In this document: piece after piece, positions 45,706-56,265 of the stretch
Layout of the letters: the number at the start of each line of letters is the position of its first letter
Numbering within the stretch: position 1 is the stretch's first letter
NCBI GenBank assembly: GCA_016169945.1
Contig: JADLSH010000013.1
Span: 92,501 to 156,500, forward strand
Direction of reading: 5' to 3'
Length of the DNA stretch: 64,000 nt
DNA from: Trachythela sp. YZ-2020
Lineage: Eukaryota > Cnidaria > Anthozoa > Malacalcyonacea > Clavulariidae
Made by a program: the position numbers and the translations under genes
The notes under the pieces: model-generated
The model's database searches: none
What the model was told of the DNA's origin: nothing
The model's input: the letters and a program-made list of their open reading frames with translations, nothing else

Positions 45706-46128
45706 TCATCGACCAAGATGGACTCCTTCGAGTTGGTGGCCGTCTACGACGAGCATCCCTTCCATACGGTGTTAAGCATCCTGTCATTATCCCGAAGAGC
45801 AGTCATATTACGGAGCTGATTCTTCGTCACTTTCATGAAAAGGTCGTCCACCACCAAGGTCGTGGAATTACGTTGAACGCCATTCAACAAGCTGGTTATT
45901 GGATAATCAACGGACGATCTGTTATAACGCATTACATATCAAAATGTGTTACATGCCGTAAGTTACGTGGTGCAAGTCTCACGCAAAAGATGTCTGATCT
46001 CCCCGAGGAGCGCTTGGAAGCAGCCGCTCCGTTTACGTATACAAGAATGGATGTGTTCGGTCCATGGTACATCAAAGACGGTCGGAAGACGATGAAACGG
46101 TACGGTCTGATCTTCACTTGGGGAGCCA
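45706..46128 (+). pseudogene. BEL/Pao integrase, zinc-binding part and start of core, truncated
   Basis: Reads FIDQDGLLRVGGRLRRASLP, then the HHCC zinc motif (ILRHFHEKVVHHQGRG... CVTCRKLRG) and the start of the catalytic core (RMDVFGPWYIKDGRKTM). The frame stays open to GLIFTWGAM, where the LTR begins, so the second and third catalytic acidic residues are absent. Confidence 0.88.
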
Positions 46129-46571
46129 TGTAGCGGCATCCGCCTTTGTTTTGAAATTGACATTTTGTTAATATTAACTTTATACGAACTGTCAAGAAAC
46201 GGGCGTGACGACTCGTCAGTCGTCACACATAAAACTCTTGCGTTGTTATAGTAAAGCGGACGGCAAAGTGTTTATATCTAAAGTTCTTAAATCAGTACAT
46301 TATCAAGTAGTTTTTGGGTATACGTGTACCTAGACAAACGTAAGTTTTATATCATTAATTTTGTATCTTATTTGTATTATTTTACTATATTTCCGTATAA
46401 CGTGTAATCGTAGAATTTAGTATAGCCTTATTGTGTTAATTTAGTTTGACGGAATTTTGGATGGAATATAAAGATAAAAGTGAAAGATTATCTATGTTTC
46501 GTCGCCGTAGAGGTTAGTAGGACGCAACACACACAACATGTCAATGGTTTCACGGCAGACACGCCGCTACA
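46129..46571 (+). repeat. LTR-like sequence (TG...CA), 443 bp
   Basis: Starts TGTAGCGGCATCC and ends ACGCCGCTACA; the 9-bp terminal inverted repeat TGTAGCGGC is longer than usual for LTRs. It contains an AT-rich U3/R-like region with CATAAAACTCTTGCG. No target duplication is seen (left AGCCA, right CTTCC), which fits either the 3' LTR of the deleted BEL element or a recombined insertion. A TIR element cannot be ruled out. Confidence 0.6.
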
Positions 46572-46574
46572 CTT

Positions 46575-46795
46575 CCTCTCTCCTCGTCTCGAATCACCAC
46601 AAGTTTCTTACTCTTTTTTCCGTGCCACTTTATTGTGTGATCATTACATGTAAATAGTTTTGCTTCCACACCAGGAGACGTCCACTTGCCGTGTGGGTTT
46701 AACTCGGCTTGTACAAATTTCTTTAAGCTATCTAAGCAGCCTTTCCAAGCGAATTCTTTGCCTAAGCAGATAAGATTAGTTTCCTTGCATGGCGT
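46575..46795 (-). pseudogene. LINE ORF1-domain remnant
   Basis: Open minus-strand stretch: TNLICLGKEFAWKGCLDSLK, then ELNPHGKWTSPGVEAKLFTC and IKWHGKKSKKLVVI. It has the same spacing as the LINE E ORF1 domain (SLESLQMFVKDVLN ... TWGCRGGAKQ ... SITLSGKL). Probably the 5' fragment of another LINE, cut on both sides. Confidence 0.6.
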
Positions 46796-46802
46796 AGATG
46801 AT

Positions 46803-47968
46803 ATCGAATTGAATTGAATTTTTGAATTGAATTTTATTACAAAATCTGAATGGCAGCTAAGAGCTGAATTGTACAGAGTTGATATTTAAATTACATGATA
46901 AAAACTAATACATATAGTAATATATACGGTATATTAAAACTAAAATTTATATTACAATTAAAATGAATCATTATATGATACGATACTAGAAGGAATAAAA
47001 CTTTTACTAAATCTTGTAGTCTTACAATTAATTAAGTTAATATGCTGATCGTTACGTAGATTGTAAGTACGTAAGTCCTGGATGAGTTCATTCAACTTAT
47101 TTTCCAGAAAAGTACAGACCAAGAACCTTTGCTGATAAAACTGGGGACATACAGTGATCTTTAATAAACAATGGTCGAAGATTAGGACGTCCTTAGCGAC
47201 CGAGATAATTAGCTCTTTGCATTTAGAACGATTAAGCATCATATCATTTTCCGTGCACCATTGATCGATATTATTAATAACGGATTGCAGGTTACTTTGA
47301 CAACCTTTACCGATTGTTTCTGAGAGACTAGTGTCGTCAACATATTTCCATCTATCTTATTTCACCCTCTGTCTTCTTTGCATCAGGAAATCAATATTTA
47401 TCAATATTTAGTAATTGCATCTTTTTATCAGGATTTTGTGGTTGATTCTGTCAACAGTCTCGCCATTGCCGTCTGTGTTAGAATACCAACAGTGGAACAT
47501 GCTAATTAGGTCCAACTGAGACTTAATGGTATCCATAATCCATTGAAATGGAAATGATTCAAGAACTTTTGAGAGCGTGGCGGTCAGAGATATAGGTCGC
47601 AGGTCTGAAGATATATCCGTGACCGGGGATGTCTTAGGGACGGGAACGACATTTGCATCTTTCCACTGCGTTGGAACTTGTGCTTGTTTAATGGAGGCAT
47701 TAAAAATCATTGTCACAGGTTCTGAAATCTCCATTGAAAAGTTATTGAGAATCCAATTTGGCAGAGAGTCTGGACCAGGAGCTTTATTCGATTTAACTGC
47801 TTTTAAACGCGATTCGACATCAACAACGGAGATAGGGTACAAAACGGTAGGTTCTTCCACAGATAATTTATCAGTAATTGAAAGCGGCGGTAACGATTTA
47901 GTGGCGGCTAAAAACCCGTTATTAACAGCGAGTGCTAAGTCTCGTCCCTGCAAGATAGTTCCATTCAC
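46803..47968 (-). pseudogene. LINE H RT region and 3' end, internally deleted
   Basis: The RT fingers read VKSNKAPGPDSLPNWILN (~47795), NASIKQAQVPTQWKDANVV and LRPISLTATLSKVLESF (~47600). A deletion then removes the palm up to NHKILIKRCNY. A separate piece has VDDTSLSETIGKGCQ (~47340) with the catalytic pair, MMLNRSKCKELIISV (~47240), another deletion, and the C-terminal block LRTYNLRNDQHINLINCKTT (~47070) to SYNDSF. The 3' end (minus) is rich in ATTCA units (46803-46835). Closest in this window to LINE I at 59.8 kb (same KCKE and C-terminal wording). Confidence 0.85.
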
Positions 47969-49103
47969 CTCTGCAGAATGAAAGGCAGGCTTTAAAGAAA
48001 AGCCAGCTAGGTTTTTAATAGCACTCCACCATTTCCTTGGCTTTGAATTTTTAAATGATTCACTTGAGACTAGTATTTAGACTTTGCCTGTTTCACGACG
48101 TGAATTACTTTATTTCGCAATTTGTTGTATTCAATTGTATTTCCCAAGGCAAAGGCCTTTTGTCTTTGGGAGATGAGGAGTTTGATTTCAGGAGTAATCC
48201 ACGCTTTGTCTCTACAGTGAAGTTTAACAGCAAAATTGTGTCCAAACCCATGAGAATAATGTCATTTTTGACAATCCAGTTAAGATCCAAAAGAAATCGA
48301 CCAAATGCCTGCATATTTGATTGCTTCCGCTTTCTGACCCAGACTTTGGTAATGGTATTTGGGCGCTGATCGTTACTAACCGGGTGTAACAGGACTGACA
48401 TGTGATCCGATTGTCCAATAGCAGGGAGTATTTCCGGGTCATTGTAACAACGTTTCATATTAGTAAATATTAAATCTAAAGTTGCATTGCGTTTGGAGTC
48501 GAACTGGTTAAAGTCAACCTGCTGTTGGGTAAGATGCTAAAATTTTGTCCAATGAGGTTATGAGGTGGTCATACAGTTCGTTATTATCGGCCTGTGGTGG
48601 ATGGTATACAAGTCCAACAACTATGCAGGAATATTGAAGTCGATAGACAACATAGGTCTGGAAGAGGCATGAATGGGATATTTGATTTTACGAATGCACA
48701 AACTCCACCCCCACGTTGACCAGAGCGATCTTTTCTAACCAGGTTAAAATCATGGATATTTATACTGCTATCCGGGATGCTAGGATTCAGCCATGTCTCT
48801 GTAATTGACGACTACATCAAGATCGTCTACTTTATTGGATATGGATCGTACATTCAGGCCTTGAGATGGTGAGATTTCTATATCTGAGCTAGACATTGTC
48901 ATGGAATTGCTAACTTGAGTATGTATTAAATTAGGTAGTGGCGCGGCTTGTAATGGGTTTTCTAATGTAACGTTGATCAGGTTATGCGGATTACTTCTCA
49001 GTTTAGCACCAGTAATCTGTTCACGGATTCGACCAGATACCACCTTGATCGGGTAGATGGTCGGAGAACCTTCGGTTAGAAAAACTTTTTGTCGACCATG
49101 CAT
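47969..49103 (-). pseudogene. LINE H endonuclease region, degenerate
   Basis: Two readable parts. 49103-48780 begins RQKVFLTEGSPTIYPIKVVS and ends NVRSISNKVDDLDVVVNYRD, the start of a LINE endonuclease (N-x-R-S-I-x-N-K motif). 48458-48105 reads IGQSDHMSVLLHPV (the SDHxx site) and into WVRKRKQSNMQAFGRFLLDL, the endonuclease-RT linker. The middle is frame-broken. The order on the minus strand is as expected for one element. Confidence 0.8.
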
Positions 49104-49375
49104 ATGGACAAAGTCTAAGTACTTTTCCCATTCTAAACTTTGTGTTAGTCTCTCGGATCGTAGTGGGGGATGGTGATTGGTCTGGTACCATCGAAAATGG
49201 GGCGTAATTGGATTATTGCGATGGATAACTGGTCGCTTAAAGTTCTGGCCTTTACGTATACGGTTGTTGTACTTATTCTTATGAAATTGTTGATGCGGTG
49301 CTTCTGGATTATATCTACTTGGTTGAAAGTGCTTTCATAAAGTAGATTTTTGATGAAACCGGATTAGGTGCTTCA

Positions 49376-49620
49376 ATCAAAGCCATTCTCGTTCATCAGT
49401 CATTATAATGGTGTTATTTACTGTGGTAGCTGGCACGTTATTCGTAATGTTATGCTTATCCACTTCAGATACACATTCATCAGCTATTATAATGATACTA
49501 CTATCTGTAATAGTAGTTGGTAAATTATTCGTAATGTTATGCTGTTCCGCTTCAGATACGCGTTCATCAGCAATTTCAATTGTATCATTGTCTATGGTAG
49601 TATGATATCAGTGTATTCTG
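49376..49620 (-). pseudogene. Repeat-containing coding remnant upstream of LINE H
   Basis: An open minus-strand frame (to a TGA near 49376) contains a ~34-residue direct repeat: IADERVSEAEQHNITNN and again IADECVSEVDKHNITNN, each followed by P-T/A-T. The DNA repeats (~105 bp) are visible as CGTAATGTTATGC near 49442 and 49540. Position suggests it belongs to LINE H's ORF1 or linker, but this is not shown. Confidence 0.5.
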
Positions 49621-49688
49621 TTGATGTGAACACTTAGAAAAAGAGAAATGATCCTCGATAAGAACGGATATTCAACATAGGTCTATTC

Positions 49689-49760
49689 GCCATGACTAAC
49701 GGATTACAGAAATGCCATGACTAACAAATTCGCCATGACTAACGGATTAACAAAAATCAC
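49689..49760 (+). repeat. Three imperfect copies of CCATGACTAACGGATT
   Basis: CGCCATGACTAACGGATTA occurs twice, with a shorter variant (GCCATGACTAACAAATT) between them. Short degenerate tandem repeat of unknown origin. 49761-50456 beyond it has no supported gene; it includes a motif AAGATGGCGGAC near 49858, a YY1-like word that might mark a promoter. Confidence 0.6.
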
Positions 49761-50456
49761 CCATCATAGCCAATCAGCGACAGCTAGCATTAAATGACGT
49801 AATTGTATTGTTACTCTTTGATCTCTATGTATAACTGGATTGATGTTGACCAGTTCAAGATGGCGGACTACTGAAGGTTGAGCATTGTAAACGTGAGCAT
49901 GTTTTTATAATTTTACGATGAAAATTATAGATGAAACCAACGAAATTTTTATTTTCTGTACTATTTTGAATATGGCAAATGTTGAGGGAGTATTTTCAGT
50001 AAGTAATGGAAGTGTTTTGAAAACATATTACACATTTTACGTAATTTGCCGATTTACAAAACGGATTGACTTGACTTGACCTGCTATATATCAATGTCAT
50101 TTGAATCAGGAAACAATGTAAGCCTTTTTAAATATTATACGAGTATTTTGCCTCAGACTATTTCATATATATATATATGTATTTGAAAACCACTGATAAC
50201 CACTAATAAAATGTGTTGACTGGTTGAATCTCAATATAATTATGCTCTGGATATCCATTGAGCACTCTGCCAAAAGTTTCTATAATCAACGAAACCAAAT
50301 GACTATAGACTTGCTCAAATTTTCTCCTTCAATTTTTACAGCGTAGATAACATCAATCTTCCAACGCCAGTGAGCGTACAAAACGGGTCATTTTAGAAGT
50401 TTATCATTTTGCTTATTTCATTGTTTTCATATTTATATTTTTCATATTTTCATATA

Positions 50457-50636
50457 AATGTTACTACTTATTAGAGAAGGGAGGTGCCTTGCAAGGGACT
50501 TCTATATAGTCTCGTTCGCACCTTCCCTTTTGGGCCAGTTGATATTGTACTTTATTTTAATGTTGATATTGTACTTTATTTTAATGTAATTTATAGCACC
50601 AATAAAGTTGTTAAATAAATAAATAAATAAATATAT
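50457..50636 (+). mobile_element. 3'-end fragment of a LINE with (AATA)n tail
   Basis: Contains a self-complementary pair (GGGAGGTGCCTTGCAAGGG and CGCACCTTCCC), two direct copies of TTGATATTGTACTTTATTTT, an AATAAAG signal and four AATA units at the end. No coding part remains. The tail type is like that of LINE E. Confidence 0.55.
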
Positions 50637-50710
50637 ACAAACCTTGCAGTTCGGCCTTAAATCAGATAAAGACCTCTCGCGCGGTTTGTATATATTACAT
50701 ATATATTTAA

Positions 50711-50830
50711 CACTTATTTACTGACGCCGAGGGAAACAGTGTTTTTGTGGACCCGAGACCGCCCTTGTTGCCTGAGGCGAAGCCAAGGCCACAGAACATA
50801 ATGTTTTCCCGAGGTTTCAGTAAATAAGTG
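50711..50830. mobile_element. 120-bp MITE with CACTTATTTACTGA ends
   Basis: CACTTATTTACTGA at the left and TCAGTAAATAAGTG at the right are perfect inverted repeats, each followed inward by a GAGGGAAA/TTTCCCGAGG pair. No clear target duplication. Compact and GC-rich inside. Confidence 0.7.
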
Positions 50831-51218
50831 ATTTGTTTAGGCGAAGTGTCAAATGACAAAAAAATTGTCGATTTAAATCTTAAAATTTCGATTAAAATAT
50901 AGAAAAACAGTAAAAAATGGACCTTCGCCATTTACTTCCGGTTTTGATATTTTCCCCTAGGGAAAAATAAATGCACTGTTGCTCTTTGCCATTGGTTACG
51001 CGAAAACACCTTGATTTTTGGACCGCCACGCGCGGATCTCTCCTCCAATGAAAAGCGACAAAAAACGGAGTTCGACACTTGGTATATAACAACATTCTTT
51101 ATGTTATAACATGTCACAACATAGAATTACGAGTCACAAATTTTATTCCCAAGTATACAAGACTAAAATCTGAAGGTTTCACAATTGTTTTAGTAATTGC
51201 TCTGGTTGTTCCCATGGG

Positions 51219-51219
51219 C

Positions 51220-51252
<33 letters not shown>

Positions 51253-51896
51253 TTATTCATTTAGATAGAGCGCATATGTTATATAAGATACGCAAAGCGC
51301 TTTACATAGTAATAGCTCGAGATATACTAAAGCGTAATAAAATATAAAATGTAGACTAGAATATAGTAGAAATCTATGATAAAAATGTTAAAACCCTATA
51401 CAGTCCTAACCTATGAAAAGTTAAAAGTCTTCTTAAAAAGGAATGTTTTCAAATGTTTCTTAAATACTAAAATGTTTTCACAGTTTCTCACATTCAGAGG
51501 CGGTGAATTCCACAGTTGCGGAGCAGCATGTGCAAAGGCCCGATCTCCTAAAGTCTTACAGTTTGTTTTCGGGATATGTAACAGACTTTGGTCATCTGAT
51601 CTTAATGTCCAGCGATCACTTGATGGTTTGGGGGTAAGCAGTTCAGAAATGTAGATGGGAGCCATGTTGTTAAGAGCCTTGTAAACTAACATGGCAATTT
51701 TGAATTCAACCCGAAATTTTACTGGTAACCAGTGAAGAGATATAAGTAATGGAGTGATGTGAGAGAATCTCGGACAATAGTAAATTAATCTGGCCGCCGC
51801 GTTAAGAACTCTCTGCAGTCGTCGGACTTGATACTGAGGTATGCCAGCCAATAGAGCGTTACAATAGTCCACATGTGATGTCACGAGTTTGAGTTT
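51219..51896 (-). pseudogene. LINE G 3' part: RT C-terminus, 3' UTR, (ATT)n tail
   Basis: The minus-strand reading is intact from LVTSHVDYCNALLAGIPQ through RRLQRVLNAAARLIYYC (~51800), HWLPVKFRVEFKIAMLVYKA and FAHAAPQLWNSPPLNVR (~51520) to a stop at 51411, then a 3' UTR with AGCGCTTT near 51296 and an ATT-repeat tail (51219-51252). This C-terminal block is typical of CR1-like reverse transcriptases. Its 5' part resumes past a SINE (51897) and a hAT-type insertion (52274). Confidence 0.9.
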
Positions 51897-52190
51897 ATTG
51901 AGTTTATTGAGTTTCTCACTCATTGGTGAGCGGATTTCCCAACAGGCTATTGCCCAATTGATAGGGGATCCGAGGTACCTACGATTTTAACGTCCTTATC
52001 CGAGAAGACGCGAAAGTCTAACCATTTACTGATGTCAATGTAAAGGTAGCACTTTCTCCTCAATTATTTTAAGACCATGAGTAGAGTCCGACCAAAGATT
52101 GAACCCGGGTCTCCCAGCTTGAAAGGCAAGCGTGGTGACCACGACACCACAAGTGCTGGTGAATGGGCATACGTCATTGGAGCATACGTC
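51897..52190 (-). mobile_element. tRNA-Glu-like SINE inserted in LINE G
   Basis: In minus orientation it begins with a tRNA-like head with A box (TGGTGTCGTGGTCACCACGC), anticodon-loop-like CTTTCAA (anticodon TTC, Glu) and B box (GGGTTCAATC, ~52105). A ~150-bp body follows and the tail is AACTCAAT-type repeats (51897-51925). LINE G coding is continuous across it (LIHS before, LVTSHVD after). The 5' end has a duplicated AATGACGTATG of unclear origin. Confidence 0.8.
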
Positions 52191-52265
52191 ATTGAGAGGG
52201 AATGTATCAGAGTTTTCGTAGTGTCAACAGATATGAAGAATTTTCTAATCTGCCGTATTTTATAA
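52191..52265 (-). pseudogene. Short LINE G RT stretch between SINE and hAT-type element
   Basis: Reads GGLYKIRQIRKFFISVDT and on to LIHS on the minus strand, in register with NMCSKAFGG at 56290 across the insertion and with LVTSHVD across the SINE. It proves both insertions are clean. Confidence 0.88.
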
Positions 52266-52273
52266 AGTCCTCC

Positions 52274-55200
52274 CAGGGGCGCACATTAGGGGTGTGTGTG
52301 TGTGTGTGGGGGGGGGGGGGTGACACCCCCCCCATCATTTGTGAATGTCCCAAATTGTAAAATTACACTACTTAAGTCGGTCCCAGTTGGTCCGAAACAT
52401 CCTGTCTAAAAAACGTATAATAAACGATACAAAAATTGTCAATAAAAGAAATCAACATTGCAAAACCCAGAGATATATTTTCCTCTTAAAGCAATATACT
52501 CAAATGTAAGATGACATAGCCATACACGACTGCGCAAAACCTCCTAACTTTTGCTCTGCCGCATTCTGCGTTCTATTTCCACGTCAGTATTCTCGAGTAA
52601 AGTCAACTCTGTTGTAAAAATGCAGTTTCTAATTGGGTCTTTATGATGTTGAAGGTTGGGGGGCGTTTTCTTTAAATAACTGCATTTAAAGAAAATTGCA
52701 GCGAAATATTGAATTCGAAACTAGAGTGTTTGAAATCTTATATATATTAATGAAAGGGCCTATAACGAAAGAGATAGAGAAGACTCTGAAAATGCTATTT
52801 CCGACGATCTACAGATTCAAGTTTTTCAAAATTTTCCCCGTCGGCGCCAACCATGGTGGCGCCTCAGAGGAGGAATCGTCAGTATACCACAATGCATTGC
52901 GTCTCATTAATATTCACATTAGAAATTTTCCGATGATGACTCATGATGTGTGGTGAAAAATTACGGATTTAATTGAGAATTTTCTCTCAGAAAATCTGGT
53001 ATTTTTAAAGGTATGTTTTTATATTTAATTTAATTTAATTTTTAATTTATTAGCTTTGCCATACATGAAACACTAATACATAAATAAATAAACTAACAGA
53101 CAGACAACGGAAAGAGAAACTTAACAATTACAAAAAATGGCAGGGTTACCGCAACAGGAGTACCCAATTACTGCAATTTGTTTTATTTGTGCATCTTATT
53201 TCACGATTTTTTACTTAGGTACTTTATGCATCACGTTTTAGCTATGCAATCACGCATTGTATTTACCCTTGTTTCGGGTCAGTGGACACGCTACAAAGTG
53301 GCTTTCATATATGCAGGAGATAATTATATTTATCAATTTCAAAAGTAGAAAAAAGTCACAGAATCGAAGTCAGGAAGAGTTATTCTTTCTATTGGTCCTT
53401 TAAAACACGAATTAACTCCTAAAATGACGGTAATCGCGGTTTAATCGCGGTTTGAAAATTGTGTATCTTTGCTATATTCTAAAATATTGGTTATTTATAA
53501 CATGTATAATAGGAGATTAAATGGGTAATTCAAGAGAAAACTCAATGAAAATCACATCACTGAAATCAGGGAAAGTTTTCCTCTTTACTAATACCAAAAA
53601 AACCAAATTAACTCCTGAAATAAGCGAGATATTGCTGTTGGAATATCGGGTGTTTTTGGCTATGTTCTGTCCACATGATTGGGGCATTTTAAAATGGGCT
53701 TCAAGTCAGAAGGCTGAAGGCTTTGGATGGTCTTTTATTCCATATTCATATAGCGCCTCAAAAATAAACAACAAATTTGTAAGATTAACTCCACTGTCTT
53801 ATTAGATATTACTTTGTATATACATTTCCAAAATGACCATAAATTACAGATTAAGCACTTACATTATTAATGGTTCAGAGTAGGTGTAATAATCATTCAT
53901 GATTGATCTTTAATAACTGAGCAAGTTTCAGTTTTTTCTTCGCCTTAATTGGGAAATATGGCCAGGCAGGCCAGACCTTCCTCGAACTGCTTTTCTGAGT
54001 CAAGAAAAGTGAGATTTCAGCTGTGTTTGGTTCCAAGTAAAAATACAGTGACATGCAGTGAATTTTTTTCTCCATGTTCTAACTTTTATATTACATATTC
54101 TAGGGAAAGTGTCAATGGGAATGACATGTTATGGTCAAGTTCATGGACTGATTGTATAAATAGCATTGAACCCAATTTTAATAGGAAATAATATAGGAAT
54201 ATTTACATGGAGATAGAGATACGGCTGACCCAGGTTCACAAACTTACCTGCTTTATCACTTGCCTGCTTTATGTACCAATTACAATACTCAGTGTTGCAA
54301 CAAGTCCAGTCATTGACTCAGAGTGCCATGCTCAATTGAAGCAATTGATTTGATTTAATTTAAGTAGAGTTGTTGACTCCCTTATTCAAACACCTTGAGT
54401 TGACTAAATACAACAATGATAATTTGTAAATAACTCTTTCAAGTTAGTGCAAATCTCAGGCAAATAGATCTAGAAATCTTTTGAGAAAATTAGATCTTAC
54501 ATAGATACCACAATTTTTGAACAAGATTATTCTTAATTGGCTGGCAAAGCTAGTGAGATTGGCAGGCAAAGGTATCATCAATCCATGTATTTTAGTTGGC
54601 ATATTTATAATTTGAATAAAGTAGTTCTTTCAGAATGATATATTTGCTTCTGATGTAATTTTTAGATTTCAATTGCACCATTTTGTACTTTGATTATTTC
54701 TCTTTTGATAATAGATAAATAATTAAATAGTAACCTGTTATTATTGTATGTATATAATATATAGGTGCATTCATTAAGTGTGATAGTGCAGCATATGGTG
54801 GCCAAGTCTAAAAGGAAAGACCATTAGCCAAGACATTATTTGCCGCTCTCAAAAGGGTGAATACATTTTTACCACCATATGTAACACAATATAAGACACT
54901 TAATAGCTATATTGGATTGTAGTTTAAGGTTTAATTTTGTGTTCTATTGAAGTGAGATTTAATCTCCTGAGATGGAATTCCTTATCAGCTTTTCAATTTG
55001 TTAAAATAGAGGTTTAGTTTGGCTGGGGATGAGTTTGTCAAGTTAAGTAACCAAGGATGTTGATTAATCTGCATAAGAGTAATGACAGTAAACCAATTTC
55101 TCCATGCAACGTGGAGCATCGCATTGAAGGTGGTGGTGTGCCAGTCAAAGGTTTTATAAGCAGGACAGCAATGGATGAACTTTAAGCATCTAGTTACAAT

Positions 55201-56265
55201 ATTGATATTGCAGTAGCCAGTATGTCAGATTGCCATTAGGAACACATTTCTACGATATTTCTTTCTAAAAGTAAAAACAATTCCATCATTAACATACTTG
55301 GTAGAATACATTTATGTGTGTAACAACCTGAATATCACTCTCAAATTTGAAATACAATAATACAATAGTGTAGTAGTTTAGTATAGTTGTATTTTAACCT
55401 TGGCATATAAAGTAATATTTTATCTGTGACTTTATTATATGCCTTATTCCCTTATTTACTGACATTTAACGAGTCCAAACACAGAAGAGACCGTTTGTCT
55501 GATGATTGTAAAAGCAATTAGAAATTGCTGAAACAGAACATGACATACACCAACATATTCATACAATGTCAAATTATGTACTAAAATAAATTAAATAATG
55601 TGACATGCCAGATGGGAAATTTTGTCTGTAATGTTTTATGACAAATAATTATTAATTGCAATTGAAAATAGAATCCAATATTACCAGTAAAAATGTAACT
55701 GCCTTACCTTGAGAACAATACACGAAATGTGTTTAATATCATATTTTCTGGACTTTTATACGTTAGGCAAAAATGCATTTATACGAAACGCCCGAATGAA
55801 TCATGACTCTTCGAAAGCTTGAACCATTTAAATTCTACGCAAAATGGCTTGAAATTACCACTAAACGTCGTTTCACAGCGGACATGAACAATAAGAAGTC
55901 AATATGGTCCTAAAATCAAAGTTTTCTTGTGACAAAAGTTGGAAATTTCACCATAATGCGACTGCTGTTCGCTTCTGTGTTTATGTTTGCACTGCGATGG
56001 CCAACCGAAAAATGAGCGAGCGAGCTCCGGCGAATTGATAATATGTACTAAAACCGCAATGCATCACGATATACTGACGATACCTCCTCTGGTGGCACCT
56101 CGTGGGAGTCGACACCCTATTTTTTAACAACCCTTCTACACTCCTGGCACTACACATATTTTCACATTAACTCGTAATCATGTTTTGATGTGGTCAAACA
56201 AATATAAAAAGTCGGTCCCTGAACAATGGACACCCCCCCAAACCTTTTTGGAATGTGCGCCCCTG
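52274..56265. mobile_element. hAT-type element, 8-bp duplication, carrying a nested element
   Basis: Ends CAGGGGCGCACATT and AATGTGCGCCCCTG. The 8-bp repeat AGTCCTCC is at 52266-52273 and 56269-56276, with three extra bases (CAG) at the right. Removing the insertion restores LINE G's reading frame. CAGGGGCG termini with an 8-bp duplication are typical of hAT. Without the nested 3.2-kb element only ~0.75 kb of its own sequence is left, with G-rich and GTGTGT runs near the left end and no transposase. Confidence 0.85.
52865..56091. mobile_element. Second CAGAGGAGG element, 9-bp duplication, no gene recognised
   Basis: Ends CAGAGGAGGAATCGTCAG and its imperfect complement (extended by GCAATGCATT), flanked by GTGGCGCCT / GTGGCACCT (one mismatch; 52856-52864 and 56092-56100). 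The left ~500 bp resemble the right end of the element at 32456-35505 in reverse complement (shared phrases near GGTCAGTGGACACGC and CGCGATTAC). The interior has one 94-codon ORF (53521-53805, MGNSRENSMKITSLKSGKVF) of doubtful coding value. Over 53806-56050 I see no gene. Probably a non-autonomous relative. Confidence 0.85.

Noticed and set aside
52080..52165. tRNA-Glu gene
   Set aside because: A/B boxes and a Glu-like loop are present, but it is the head of a SINE with body and tail inside LINE G.
53521..53805. 94-codon ORF in the second CAGAGGAGG element as a gene
   Set aside because: No recognisable motif, no splice context, composition near random; left as doubtful.
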